Source: Hippea alviniae EP5-r (GTDB taxonomy: Bacteria > Campylobacterota_A > Desulfurellia > Desulfurellales > Hippeaceae). From it: 64,000 nucleotides of DNA. Within the stretch, counting starts at the first letter, position 1, and the number at the start of each line of letters is the position of its first letter. The stretch covers positions 434,001 to 498,000 of the forward strand of contig NZ_ATUV01000001.1 in the NCBI RefSeq assembly GCF_000420385.1. The letters run 5' to 3'. Positions 8,266-17,465 of the stretch are shown piece after piece. The position numbers were made by a program, and so were the translations under genes. A model generated the notes under the pieces. That model did not search any database and was not told the origin of the DNA. It worked only from the letters and a program-made list of their open reading frames with translations.

Positions 8266-9788
8266 TTTATCACGCTTTTTGTTCGGTTGTTTTCAAAGAT
8301 TTTGTTCACTGTGTATATTTTGTCTGCGAGCTCTTTAACTTCTAAGTTATGGGTTATAAGAATTATCTGTGAAGTGTTGGAGTAATCCTTTATGCTTTCA
8401 AGGACGCTTTTTAAAACTGTATTGCTTAAGCCCGTCTCTATCTCATCGAAAAACACCGTCTCATTTGTATTGGCGATAGAAGTTAGAGCCTTCTTTAGTG
8501 CAAGTATAAAGCGGGACTTCTCACCGCCAGATGCTACCTTTTCAAGTGGTTGAGCGTTTAGGTCTGGATTTGCAGTAAATTCGATTACTACTCTATCTTT
8601 GCCTGTTTGGTCAATGCTCTTCTCTTCAATATTTACCTTTACTATGCTTCTTTCAAGCTTGAGCTTTTTTAGCTCTTCTTTTATTTTTTCTTGAATTAAC
8701 AGCGCAGATTCAGCTCTTCTTCTTGTTAGTTCTTCTGCTTCTTTTTTTAATTTATCAAACAGTCTGTTTATCTTGTCTTCTGTTGTGTTTAATTTATTCT
8801 CTAACTTTGCCTTTTTCTTAAGGAGTTTTTTTAACTCTTCTCTTTTTTTTATTATCTGGTTTATATTTAAACCAAATTGCCTTTGCAGTTTTTCAAGTTC
8901 AAATAGTCTTCTGTTTATCTTGTCAATCTCTTCCTGCTCAAATGTCTTGTTTAATATCTCGTAAAATTCGTCCCTTGTAAGGTTTATCTTGTCTAATGCT
9001 TCACTTATTAGATTTAAACTTTCAAGTTTCACTCCTTTTTCGTTTAATTTTTCAAGCTTTGCTAAAAGTGAGCTTAGGATTGACTCAACGCTATTTTCTC
9101 CTTCAAACAGCACAGATATGCCAAAGGAAGCTGTCTCTTTTGATAAAGCATTCGTTTTTGCCTGTTTTGATAGGTTTAACAGTTCTTCGTATTCGTCTCT
9201 TTGTGGATTTGTTTTCTCTATTGCTTCAAGCAGTATCTCTGGATGCTCTTGATTTATCCTGTTAATCTCGTCTTGAATATTCTCTTTTTCCTTTTTTAAA
9301 GCTTCAAACTCTCTATAGCTCTTTTTGAAGTTTTCTAAAATCTTTTTATCAACCAGCCTATCCAATATCTCAAGGAGCATTCTATTTGAAAACAACTCAA
9401 ACCTGTAATCCTGCGATACCAAATCTATCAATATGTTTTTTATCTCTGGCAAGATTTTCTGATTTATCGGCTCGTGGTTTATATACGATTTTGCCTTACC
9501 CTTCTTTATTATTTTTGTTATCACTATCTCATCGTCTGTTATGCCAAACTCTTCAAGTTCCTTCTTTTGTTTGTTGTTTAACTCAAACAGAAGGCTAATC
9601 TTTGAAGCAGAAGAGAAATTGCCAATAAAGCTTGTGTCTGTTTTTGAAGAGAACAGACTTTCTATGGTTTTTAAGATTAGTGATTTTCCACTTCCAGACT
9701 CACCAACAATGGCGGTTATCTTCTCATCAGGCTCAATTATTGCCTTCTCTATGGTTAAAAAGTTTTCTATCTCTATTCTCTTTAGCAC
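8262..9788 (-). CDS. recN: DNA repair ATPase RecN
   Basis: SMC-like protein of double-strand break repair. 508 residues, somewhat shorter than the usual 550. Walker A GESGSGKS at 29-36, a central coiled coil rich in Lys/Glu (about 150-370), and the ABC-type signature ASGGEKSRFILALK followed by Walker B TVFFDEIETGLS near the C-terminus. The start is GTG (9788-9786), overlapping the nadK end by seven bases; the motif LKRIEIENF right after it supports this start. The shortening appears to be in the coiled coil, but I could not align it. Confidence 0.92.
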   Translation of the reverse strand: MLKRIEIENFLTIEKAIIEPDEKITAIVGESGSGKSLILKTIESLFSSKTDTSFIGNFSSASKISLLFELNNKQKKELEEFGITDDEIVITKIIKKGKAKSYINHEPINQKILPEIKNILIDLVSQDYRFELFSNRMLLEILDRLVDKKILENFKKSYREFEALKKEKENIQDEINRINQEHPEILLEAIEKTNPQRDEYEELLNLSKQAKTNALSKETASFGISVLFEGENSVESILSSLLAKLEKLNEKGVKLESLNLISEALDKINLTRDEFYEILNKTFEQEEIDKINRRLFELEKLQRQFGLNINQIIKKREELKKLLKKKAKLENKLNTTEDKINRLFDKLKKEAEELTRRRAESALLIQEKIKEELKKLKLERSIVKVNIEEKSIDQTGKDRVVIEFTANPDLNAQPLEKVASGGEKSRFILALKKALTSIANTNETVFFDEIETGLSNTVLKSVLESIKDYSNTSQIILITHNLEVKELADKIYTVNKIFENNRTKSVIK

Positions 9789-10678
9789 TTTAGGGTTCTT
9801 ACTTTTCTCTCTTCCCAGTTTAGCTTTGTTCTTAAGACATCAAAATAGTTTTTATCTTTCAGTGTCAATATCTTTATCTTTCTTGTTGATTTTTCTATGT
9901 TTATTCTGTGTTGTGGCGATATCTCATAACCTATCTGACCATCAAGTGTTGCAATGACATCTTCTATCTCTTCATCAATTGATACGGTTAATTTTGAGTT
10001 TTCTGGAACAACTAATGGTCTGTTTGAAAGTGTATGTGGACATATAGGAGTTATAATAATGCAATCCATTGTTGGATAAACAATAGGACCACCAGCTGCA
10101 AGATTGTAAGCTGTTGAGCCTGATGGAGTGGAGATTATTAAGCCGTCTGCATGATATACGGCAACATGGTAATCTTTGTCGTTTATTTTAGCATTTACTC
10201 TGATGGGTACTATTCTTGCCAACGCACCTTTGCTTACTACGGCATCGTTGAATACGGTTTTTTTGCATATCGTTTTATCACTATTTGTTATTTCAACATC
10301 CAACATCATTCTCTCTTCTATTTGATAGTTATTTTTTATAAAAATCTCATTTAGGACTTCATATATCCTTGATAAAGGCACTTCGGTTAAAAATCCCATT
10401 CTGCCTAAATTTACTCCTAATATGGGTATCTCTTTTTTTGATTCGTTTACGCTTCTTGCGGCAGATATGAATGTTCCATCGCCGCCAAGCACAACAATTA
10501 AATCAACAAATGATGCTAATTTGTCCCTTTCTATTCCAACCTTACCTATGGAGTTTGCTGCTTCTTTGCCTAAGATAACTTCTATGTTTAGCTTTGAGAA
10601 ATAATCCAAAAGCTCCTTTATGATTATGTTAATATTCTCGACCTTCGTTTTTGCTATTATTCCTATTTTTTTAAACAT
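9782..10678 (-). CDS. nadK: NAD kinase
   Basis: Phosphorylates NAD+ to NADP+. 298 residues with GGDGTF at 65-70, NDAVVSKG in the middle and the SGSTAYNLAAGGPIVYP active-site block, all diagnostic. The gene starts immediately after livF (no spacing) and overlaps recN. Pairing of nadK with recN is common in many bacteria; the attachment to the liv genes in front is specific to this run. Confidence 0.95.
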   Translation of the reverse strand: MFKKIGIIAKTKVENINIIIKELLDYFSKLNIEVILGKEAANSIGKVGIERDKLASFVDLIVVLGGDGTFISAARSVNESKKEIPILGVNLGRMGFLTEVPLSRIYEVLNEIFIKNNYQIEERMMLDVEITNSDKTICKKTVFNDAVVSKGALARIVPIRVNAKINDKDYHVAVYHADGLIISTPSGSTAYNLAAGGPIVYPTMDCIIITPICPHTLSNRPLVVPENSKLTVSIDEEIEDVIATLDGQIGYEISPQHRINIEKSTRKIKILTLKDKNYFDVLRTKLNWEERKVRTLKC

Positions 10679-11392
10679 TTAACCTCCAAAGTAAGCCTGT
10701 TTTAATCTGAAGCCGTCTTTAAACTCTTTTGATTTGCCTTTGTCTGTTATCTTTCCGTTTTTTAGTATATACACTTCGTCGGCGGCATCAATAGTCTTGT
10801 TTACATTCTGCTCAACTATGAGAATAGAGAGTCCATTTTTTTTGATAAATGATATTATCTCAAACACCGTTTTTACGAGTTTTGGAGATAGTCCAGCGGT
10901 TGGTTCGTCGAGTATTATAAGTTCTGGCTCTCTAAGTAGTGCTTGGGCTAAGGATAGCATCTGCTGTTCTCCACCACTCAACAGTCCCGCCTTCTGTTTT
11001 ATCTTTGTTTTTATATTTGGAAAATGCTCAAATAGTGCTTCCAATTTGTCGTTGAAATAGGTAAATCCTTTGGTTTTTATCTGGTTGTATCCTGCAATCA
11101 TAAGGTTGTCTTTAACTGTTAGCTCTTTTATAACAGTCCTTTTATCCGGCAGATAAGATATGCCTAAGTTTGCTATCTTATGAGTTTTTAGATTTGTTAT
11201 CTCTATGTTTTTGAAGAATACTCTTCCTTTGGATTTTTTTACCCTGTTCATAATAGCGTTGAGAAGTGTCGTTTTTCCTGCTCCATTTGAGCCTATCACT
11301 GCCACAATCTCGTTTGCTTTTATCTCTAAGTTTATCTCTTTTAGAGCTATAGCTTCGCCATATTTTACGACTAAATTTTCAACTTTTAACAT
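10679..11392 (-). CDS. livF: branched-chain amino acid ABC transporter ATPase LivF
   Basis: One of the two ATPases of a Liv-type importer. 237 residues; Walker A GSNGAGKTT at 34-42, signature LSGGEQQMLSLAQALL, Walker B LIILDEPTAGLSP, H-loop region LIVEQNVNK, the last being typical of LivF. Directly follows livG (zero spacing). No periplasmic binding protein gene is present in this cluster, so the amino acid specificity cannot be read from context. Confidence 0.93.
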   Translation of the reverse strand: MLKVENLVVKYGEAIALKEINLEIKANEIVAVIGSNGAGKTTLLNAIMNRVKKSKGRVFFKNIEITNLKTHKIANLGISYLPDKRTVIKELTVKDNLMIAGYNQIKTKGFTYFNDKLEALFEHFPNIKTKIKQKAGLLSGGEQQMLSLAQALLREPELIILDEPTAGLSPKLVKTVFEIISFIKKNGLSILIVEQNVNKTIDAADEVYILKNGKITDKGKSKEFKDGFRLKQAYFGG

Positions 11393-12151
11393 CTAATCAC
11401 CAAGATACGCTCTCATTACTCTCTCATCGTTTAAAACTTCGCTTGGCAGACCTTCGGCTATCTTCTTGCCGCTATCCATTACGACTATTGAGTGTGAGCA
11501 GTTGGATACAAACTCTATATCATGCTCTATGAGTAAGATTGAAACACCTTTTTCCCAGATTCTAAATATTGCTTTGAGAAGGTTGTCTGTCTCTTTTTCG
11601 TTTAGGCCTGCGGCAGGCTCATCCAAAAGCAATAGTTTAGGGCTGCTCACCATAGCCCTTGCAAGCTCAACCAATCTTTTGACACCGAAAGGGATTTCGT
11701 TAGAATATTTGTAAGCAAACTCTTCTATCTTTAAAAAACTCAGCACTTTGAAAGCTTCTTTTAATTTCTGTTTTTCTGTTGGTTTTGACGGTTTGAACAT
11801 CATCTCAAACAATCCAGTTCTTTTTTTAAAATCCATACCTATTGCCACATTTTCTAAAACTGTTAACTCTTCTGATAGCTGGATATTCTGAAATGTGCGT
11901 GCTATTCCGAGTTTCACAAGCTCATACGGTTTTTTTGAGAGTATGTCCGAACCTAAAAACTCAACGCTTCCGTTGTCTGCTTTGTATAGTCCAGTTATTA
12001 TGTTAAAGAGCGTCGTTTTTCCTGCTCCATTTGGGCCTATCAGTGCCTTTATCTGTTTCTCTTTTACGGTGAAACTTACATTCTCGACGGCTTTTATGCC
12101 GCCAAACGATTTACTTATACTCTTTATGTTTAGAATAGGCGTTTTTTCCAT
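11393..12151 (-). CDS. livG: branched-chain amino acid ABC transporter ATPase LivG
   Basis: Partner ATPase of LivF. The frame is open to 12226, but the ATG at 12151-12149 is chosen: it is preceded by AGGTGG with nine bases spacing, and the resulting start MEKTPILNIKSISKSFGG fits the family, while the extra 25 residues upstream (rich in Arg, Cys and Tyr) fit nothing. This gives 252 residues and a 22-base overlap with livM. Walker A GPNGAGKTT at 39-47, LLLDEPAAGLNEKE for Walker B, and the LivG-type C-terminal LLIEHDIEFV. Confidence 0.92.
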   Translation of the reverse strand: MEKTPILNIKSISKSFGGIKAVENVSFTVKEKQIKALIGPNGAGKTTLFNIITGLYKADNGSVEFLGSDILSKKPYELVKLGIARTFQNIQLSEELTVLENVAIGMDFKKRTGLFEMMFKPSKPTEKQKLKEAFKVLSFLKIEEFAYKYSNEIPFGVKRLVELARAMVSSPKLLLLDEPAAGLNEKETDNLLKAIFRIWEKGVSILLIEHDIEFVSNCSHSIVVMDSGKKIAEGLPSEVLNDERVMRAYLGD

Positions 12152-13056
12152 TTGATTATGCCACCTATACCTTCGGGTAAAAACATCACCATAACAACAA
12201 GCAGAATGCCGTTTACTATAGGCCAAAACTCTTGCAAGCTTAAAAGAATATTAGGCAAAACGGTAAGTATCACACTCATAATCATAGGCCCTATAACCGT
12301 TCCCATACCGCCAACAAACACCATAACGACATAATCTATGGATTTTAAAAGGCTAAAAGAAGCAGGAGATATAAAGCCTAAATAGAAAGCAAACAAACCA
12401 CCTGCAAGCGATGCCAATGTTGCACTTATCGTGAAAACAACTATCTTTAGCATGTGTGCATTTATACCAAATGATACAGCCGCAGGCTCTTTCTCTTTTA
12501 TAAGTCTTAGGGATCTTCCGAAACTTGAGTTTGTGATATTAACAATTATAAATGTTATAACTGAGACGATTAACCATACGAGAAAATAAAACTTTTTGTC
12601 GGAATCAAATACAAAATTTCCTATGCTTAACATAGGCATTCCAGAGAGCCCTTGATGACCGCCTGTTAGAGAAGTGAGATTGTTCAGAAGTATATAGACG
12701 ATCTCTCCTATTGCCAGTGTTGCCATAGCAAGATAGTGTCCTTTTAATTTCATTGTTGGATATGCTATTATGCTTGCCAGTAGGCTTGTGATTAAAACGG
12801 CGATAAGTATTGCAAGCCATGGATTGATATTTAGCTTTATTGATAAAAGGCTTGATATGTAGGCTCCCATTGCCACAAATCCTGCATGACCAAGCGATAC
12901 CTGACCTGCAAAACCCATAAGCAGGTCAAGTCCCAAAATAACTATAACGCTTAATGCTGCTATCGAGAGCATATTTAGAATGAAGGGATTTTTTATAAGT
13001 ATGCCAATTGCAAACATTAAAACAAAAAATGATATGTAAGCAATGTTTTTTGGCAT
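12130..13056 (-). CDS. livM: branched-chain amino acid ABC transporter permease LivM
   Basis: Inner-membrane permease, 308 residues with about eight to nine hydrophobic segments. The family motif is visible in LLMGFAGQVSLGHAGFVAMGAY (too long to be chance) near residues 45-66 and in the cytoplasmic EAA-like loop GRSLRLIKEKEPAAVSFGIN. Starts one base after livH. It forms the heteromeric channel with LivH and is energised by LivF and LivG. Confidence 0.93.
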   Translation of the reverse strand: MPKNIAYISFFVLMFAIGILIKNPFILNMLSIAALSVIVILGLDLLMGFAGQVSLGHAGFVAMGAYISSLLSIKLNINPWLAILIAVLITSLLASIIAYPTMKLKGHYLAMATLAIGEIVYILLNNLTSLTGGHQGLSGMPMLSIGNFVFDSDKKFYFLVWLIVSVITFIIVNITNSSFGRSLRLIKEKEPAAVSFGINAHMLKIVVFTISATLASLAGGLFAFYLGFISPASFSLLKSIDYVVMVFVGGMGTVIGPMIMSVILTVLPNILLSLQEFWPIVNGILLVVMVMFLPEGIGGIIKWKKRLF

Positions 13057-13057
13057 G

Positions 13058-13930
13058 CTATACCCTTTCTACATCTTTTGAGCCCAGCAGCCCTTGTGGC
13101 ATAAGGAAAAGTGTAAGAATCATGATGGAGAAAGCGACAATATCTCTGTATGATGACGATATATAACCACTCGATAGGGATTCTGCAACTCCTATTAGTA
13201 ATCCGCCGAGTAAGGCTCCTATGTTGTTGCCAAAACCGCCTACAACACTTGCCGCAAATCCCTTAAGTCCTATGGATAGACCCATATCGTATTTGGCAAA
13301 TAGGATTGGTGCCATTATAGAGCCACCTATTGCACCTATGACGCCGCTTACAAAAAACGAGAGTGCCTGTATTTTTGATGAGTCTATTCCAAACACTTCA
13401 CATGCAACTCTATTTTCAGATATGGCTATTGCTATTTTTCCCTGGAGTGTTTTTGAGAAAAACAGAAATAGAAGTGTGGCTAAAATAAGCGTTGTGAAGA
13501 TGATTATTAGGTATTGAGATGAGAAGCTCAAACCCAGCACTGTTATGCTTTCAAAAGGTAAGAACTGCCTTACTGGGTGAGCATTCTTACCGAAGGTTAT
13601 CATGGATGTTCCTCTTATTGTCATTGCTATTCCTATGGTTAAAATGATAAGAGTTAACTCATTTTTTGACTTTGTGTTCTTTATAAAAATAGAGAATATG
13701 AGATAACCCAATATGCCGACTGAGAGTATTGATATGAGAAAAGAGATGACGATTGGTATATGTATGCTTAAGAGATAAAACTCAAGCATCGCTCCAAGCA
13801 TCACAAACTCTCCCTGAGCAAAATTCACTATCTTAGTGCTTGCATATATAATGTTAAAACCTATAGCTACCAGTGAGTATATAAGACCTGTTATTATGCC
13901 GTTTATCGTGTATTGAATAAAGGCTTCTAT
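13058..13930 (-). CDS. livH: branched-chain amino acid ABC transporter permease LivH, apparent ATA start
   Basis: Second Liv permease. Family members begin with about 40 residues before the conserved [12 protein letters not shown] block. Translating upstream of the GTG at 13828 gives a good LivH N-terminus ([19 protein letters not shown], then [12 protein letters not shown]) back to an in-frame TAA at 13936-13934. No ATG, GTG or TTG exists in that stretch. A GGGAGG ribosome site (13943-13938) lies seven bases before ATA at 13930-13928, which also overlaps the TAG of the preceding gene as ATAG. I therefore place the start at ATA, giving 290 residues (E. coli LivH has 308). ATT at 13918 is a weaker alternative. 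Confidence 0.85.
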   Translation of the reverse strand: MEAFIQYTINGIITGLIYSLVAIGFNIIYASTKIVNFAQGEFVMLGAMLEFYLLSIHIPIVISFLISILSVGILGYLIFSIFIKNTKSKNELTLIILTIGIAMTIRGTSMITFGKNAHPVRQFLPFESITVLGLSFSSQYLIIIFTTLILATLLFLFFSKTLQGKIAIAISENRVACEVFGIDSSKIQALSFFVSGVIGAIGGSIMAPILFAKYDMGLSIGLKGFAASVVGGFGNNIGALLGGLLIGVAESLSSGYISSSYRDIVAFSIMILTLFLMPQGLLGSKDVERV

Positions 13931-14472
13931 TGGTTAGCCTCCCATCGTTCCGCTTCTTGTTTAAATAGATTACTCGTTAGCTCATCTATGTTGCAAAAAT
14001 GTATCTCTTGCAAGTTTTTTGCGTTCTTTAAAAATTCAATGGCTGTTGTGAAGATTATATGTGCTGCTCTCTCTTTTGGAAAACCAAAAATACCAGAGCT
14101 TATAGCAGGTAGAGAGATACTCTTTATACCTTTCTCTTCTGCTATTTTCAAAGCACTTAAAACGGCGTTTTTTAGCTTGTTGTCTTCATCGCCTTCGCCC
14201 CAAACAGGACCGACAGCGTGAATCACATACTTTGCCTTTAGTTTGCCTGCTGTTGTTATAGCTGCAGAGCCAGTTGGAACATAACCTATCTTATCGCTCT
14301 CTTCCTGTATTATTCTGCCGCCTTTTCTTACAATGGCACCAGCAACACCACCACCATGTTTTAGATGAGAATTTGCAGCATTAACTATAGCTTCTGTCTC
14401 TTCTTCTGTAATATCGCCAAGGATAATTTTTGAAATTTTCTCGTCTATTTTTAGTTCTTTTAAAATTTTCAT
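13927..14472 (-). CDS. macro domain protein (ADP-ribose / O-acetyl-ADP-ribose hydrolase type)
   Basis: Single macro domain of 181 residues. The ADP-ribose pocket motifs are clear: [19 protein letters not shown] near residues 19-37, HGGGVAGAI just after, and [13 protein letters not shown] for the diphosphate loop. Proteins of this type (MacroD/YmdB-like) remove ADP-ribose from proteins or hydrolyse O-acetyl-ADP-ribose. It stands between the glycosyltransferases and livH, with its stop overlapping the livH start. A sirtuin, which produces O-acetyl-ADP-ribose, is encoded in a different operon of this window (27419-28135). Function in this context is unknown. Confidence 0.9.
   Translation of the reverse strand: MKILKELKIDEKISKIILGDITEEETEAIVNAANSHLKHGGGVAGAIVRKGGRIIQEESDKIGYVPTGSAAITTAGKLKAKYVIHAVGPVWGEGDEDNKLKNAVLSALKIAEEKGIKSISLPAISSGIFGFPKERAAHIIFTTAIEFLKNAKNLQEIHFCNIDELTSNLFKQEAERWEANQ
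13938..13943 (-). promoter_or_regulatory. ribosome binding site deciding the livH start
   Basis: GGGAGG on the minus strand, seven bases before ATA (13930-13928). It is the only good Shine-Dalgarno site near the N-terminus of LivH and is too far (over 100 bases) from the first canonical start codon, GTG at 13828, to serve it. Confidence 0.6.
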
Positions 14473-14483
14473 TGATTTATCTC

Positions 14484-15425
14484 CTATTTTTTAAAAAATT
14501 TTCTAAATTTTCTTAGGTGTCCCCCATTAAGCGCTTTTGCTATAGGAGTTGGCAAGAATGTTATAATATATCTTGATAGAGTTTTAAAATTTTTGTTGTC
14601 TATTTCTAATGATTTTTTTAAGTATTCTCTGGCTATTTTTCTGTTTCCTGAATGTATTAAAGCTGCTCCATATTTCATATAAACCTTAGACATAGTTTGT
14701 TTTAATACATCCTCTATCTCTTTTTTTTTAGTATTGGATAAAGAGTTGTAAAAATTTTCTATTACTATGCAATTGTGTTTTCTTGTTTTTATGGGTATTT
14801 CCTCATTACATATATCTATCCTTTTGTAGACTAAAGGTTTTTCTATATATGCAAATTTTCCAATCTTCATTACTTTTAACCACAAATCCCAATCTTCTGT
14901 GACTTCTAATGATTCATCAAACCCACCTACTCTTTCAACTATCTTTTTCTTTATGACAACCGTACTTGGGTCTATAAAGCTTCCTCTTACTATCCATTTT
15001 AAATCGACAATTTGCGGGGTTTTGCCTTCTTTATAACCTATAACCTTTTTGCCTGATGGATAGAGTTTAAAGTAGTTTGTAAATACTCCTATTACATCAC
15101 CCTTTTTTATTCTGTTTACGCAGATTTCCAAAAACTTCTTGTCCCATATATCATCATCATCCAAAAATGCTATTAATGGATATTTAGCTTTTTCAATTGC
15201 TATATTTCTTGCACAACATCTGCCACAGTTTTCGTGGTAAATATACACGGTTTCAGGAAAATACTTTTTTACAAGCTCTCCGCTTCCATCTGATGAACCA
15301 TCATCCGATACGATTACTTCGTAAGGTTTGTATGTTTGATTAAAGGCACTTTCTACTGCTTGTAATAGCAAATTCTTTCTATTGAATGTTGGTATTATTA
15401 TGCTTACGCCTTCGTTCTTATCCAT
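14484..15425 (-). CDS. family 2 glycosyltransferase
   Basis: 313-residue GT-A glycosyltransferase: N-terminal [12 protein letters not shown] and [12 protein letters not shown] for nucleotide-sugar binding, and FLDDDDIWD as the metal-binding DxD block, followed by EDWDLW, typical of GT2. The C-terminal 100 residues are helical with a TPR-like feel ([24 protein letters not shown]-type pattern). Probably transfers a sugar to an envelope polysaccharide or lipid carrier; sugar unknown. Its start overlaps the GT4 gene by eight bases. Confidence 0.88.
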   Translation of the reverse strand: MDKNEGVSIIIPTFNRKNLLLQAVESAFNQTYKPYEVIVSDDGSSDGSGELVKKYFPETVYIYHENCGRCCARNIAIEKAKYPLIAFLDDDDIWDKKFLEICVNRIKKGDVIGVFTNYFKLYPSGKKVIGYKEGKTPQIVDLKWIVRGSFIDPSTVVIKKKIVERVGGFDESLEVTEDWDLWLKVMKIGKFAYIEKPLVYKRIDICNEEIPIKTRKHNCIVIENFYNSLSNTKKKEIEDVLKQTMSKVYMKYGAALIHSGNRKIAREYLKKSLEIDNKNFKTLSRYIITFLPTPIAKALNGGHLRKFRKFFKK

Positions 15426-16527
15426 AGATACTTTTCTCTATCTTCTCAACTATTCTCTCTAAACTTAAATTTTCTTCGACAAATTTTCTCCCATTCAAAG
15501 TAAGTTTTTCTCTAAGTTCTTTGTTTTTCCATAGTTCTCTTATCGCTTTAGATATACTATCCGAATCTATGTCTGTTATCAAGAGATGTTCTCCTGAGAT
15601 TGCTATCTCTCCTATTCCTGTCTCCTTTGTGGCTATGGTTGGTATTCCGCATGCCATTGATTCTATAACAACATTGTCAAACCCGCCTTTTTGAGATGGT
15701 ATAACGCATACATCGAACAGTGAATATATTTCTTTTGTTGCTTCTATAGCACCCAAAAAGATTGCTCTATCTTTTATATTTAGCTCTTCTGTCATTTGAA
15801 TAAGCTTATCCTTTAATTTTCCGTCTCCGACCAAAACAAGCTTTGCATCTATCTTACTTTTTGCAAACGCTTCGATTAGAACATCTGCGCCTTTTGGATT
15901 ATAAAACCTAACAACCGAACCCACAATAAAACAGTCTTTGAGATTAAATTTTTCCCTTATTTTAGCTTTTTCTGTTAAACTTAAAGGTCTAAACTGCTCT
16001 ATATTAATGGGATTATAAATTACATCTATTTTCTCCTTTGCGTTTGGCAAAACCCTGATTATGTTTTTTTTGACCTTTTCGGAGTTTGCAATATAAGACT
16101 TGCTCTTCTTTACAAAATACTCCATAAATACTCGCCTGTGCCACTTTCTCTCCCATTTCCAGACTGTGCTTCCAATAAAAGTTATAACTGGTGTATCTAT
16201 GCCAAGCAGAGCCATCTTTGTTGTATAGTCAGCTAAGAACTCAAATGTTATCACGGTGTCAGGTTTTAAACTCTTGAGTAGTTTTCTTAGCTTTAAGAAG
16301 ACATCAATTCTGAATGATTTGAGTGCTTTATTGTGCTCTTCTGTTAAGCTTATGGCATTGATTCCGTCGATTTCTGCCTGTTTTATAGATGATTCGTCTG
16401 CTTTCATAATTGAGATAATTGTTATTTTGTTGCCGCGCTTTTTTAATCCTTTTGCTATTCTATATGCCCTTCTTTCTGGTCCGCCAAAAAAACCAAAGGC
16501 ATCTAAAACAAAAACTATATGCTTCAT
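15418..16527 (-). CDS. family 4 glycosyltransferase
   Basis: 369-residue GT-B retaining glycosyltransferase. The N-terminus FVLDAFGFFGGPERRAYRI is the usual acceptor-side loop; the C-terminal domain has GSVVRFYNPKGADVLIEAF, LVGDGKLKDKL, and the E-x7-E type donor site in VIESMACGIPTIATKETG. Likely acts on the same cell-surface glycan as the neighbouring GT2 and deacetylase. Four-base overlap with the deacetylase gene. Confidence 0.9.
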   Translation of the reverse strand: MKHIVFVLDAFGFFGGPERRAYRIAKGLKKRGNKITIISIMKADESSIKQAEIDGINAISLTEEHNKALKSFRIDVFLKLRKLLKSLKPDTVITFEFLADYTTKMALLGIDTPVITFIGSTVWKWERKWHRRVFMEYFVKKSKSYIANSEKVKKNIIRVLPNAKEKIDVIYNPINIEQFRPLSLTEKAKIREKFNLKDCFIVGSVVRFYNPKGADVLIEAFAKSKIDAKLVLVGDGKLKDKLIQMTEELNIKDRAIFLGAIEATKEIYSLFDVCVIPSQKGGFDNVVIESMACGIPTIATKETGIGEIAISGEHLLITDIDSDSISKAIRELWKNKELREKLTLNGRKFVEENLSLERIVEKIEKSIYG

Positions 16528-17465
16528 TTGTGCATAGCTGCGTATATTTTTGCGGTTAAGTAATATTTGTTTGACAGAAGTTTCCTTATAAAGGCTTTTT
16601 TACTTTTTGGTGCGTGTATTCTTCCTATTAGACAGAAATCGTCTTTAAAAAAGGCCTTTTTCTGGGTCGTAAAACAGAATTCAAAGCCCAATTTTTTTGC
16701 TATTTCTAAGGATTCACTGCTAAATTCACCCCACGGCCAGCTAAGGAATGGTGTGTCAAAGCCGAGATGTTTTTTGATTAACTCTTTTGATGTTTTTAAG
16801 TCTTCTTCAACCCTTTTTAGGTAATCTTCTTCCTTTTCCCATTTGCCTTCAAAAAATCTTCTTGTTGCAAGATAGCTTTTCATTGGGTATATAGGGTCTT
16901 TGATTTTGGGCTTTTTACCCAAAGCGAACTCATAACTCCAATGAACCTTTGAATCTGTTTGAAATTCTCCTATTTTTTTGTCAGAGCTGAATATCCTTAC
17001 ATGATTGTGCGAATGAGAGCCTATCTCAAAAATACCACTCTCTTTCATGAGTTTTAATTCATCCCAGCTTAAAAACTCCGATAAATCGCCTTCGTATAAG
17101 GATTTTTTTAAAGCATTCTCTTCTTTAGCAGGTATGAATAGATTATTTGTATAGTCTTCTGTTGTTTTATTTATTCCACCACTTCTAACCTTTGAAGTTA
17201 TTATAAATATTAGGGCTTTTGCTGAAAATTCCTTTAAGATTTGGTATGCATAAACAAAATTGTCCAAGAAACCATCATCGAATGTTAACAATACACTGCT
17301 TTTTTTAAGTTTTTTTCCTTTCTTTAAGTCGTATAAAACTTCAGGGTCTGCAATATCGAAATGCTTTTTTAAAAAAGACAGCTGCCATCTGAAGGTGTTC
17401 ACATCTATATCATAGCCTTCAAACGGCAGTATCCTGTGGTAATAAAGAACAATTAATGGTTTCAA
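16524..17465 (-). CDS. polysaccharide deacetylase family protein (NodB fold)
   Basis: 313-residue carbohydrate esterase 4 type protein. Catalytic TFDDGF motif near residues 60-65, metal-binding histidines in GSHSHNHVR, and a late SWPWGEFS that supplies the substrate groove; the spacing is that of xylan/chitin/PNAG-type deacetylases. No signal peptide, so it may act in the cytoplasm on a lipid-linked sugar. The start is TTG at 17465, overlapping the previous stop as TTGA. Placed between an exported protein and two glycosyltransferases, it suggests a small envelope-glycan module. Confidence 0.85.
   Translation of the reverse strand: MKPLIVLYYHRILPFEGYDIDVNTFRWQLSFLKKHFDIADPEVLYDLKKGKKLKKSSVLLTFDDGFLDNFVYAYQILKEFSAKALIFIITSKVRSGGINKTTEDYTNNLFIPAKEENALKKSLYEGDLSEFLSWDELKLMKESGIFEIGSHSHNHVRIFSSDKKIGEFQTDSKVHWSYEFALGKKPKIKDPIYPMKSYLATRRFFEGKWEKEEDYLKRVEEDLKTSKELIKKHLGFDTPFLSWPWGEFSSESLEIAKKLGFEFCFTTQKKAFFKDDFCLIGRIHAPKSKKAFIRKLLSNKYYLTAKIYAAMHK

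Noticed and set aside
12152-12226. Longer livG start at 12226
   Set aside because: The added residues match nothing in LivG and overlap livM coding sequence; ATG 12151 has a proper ribosome site.
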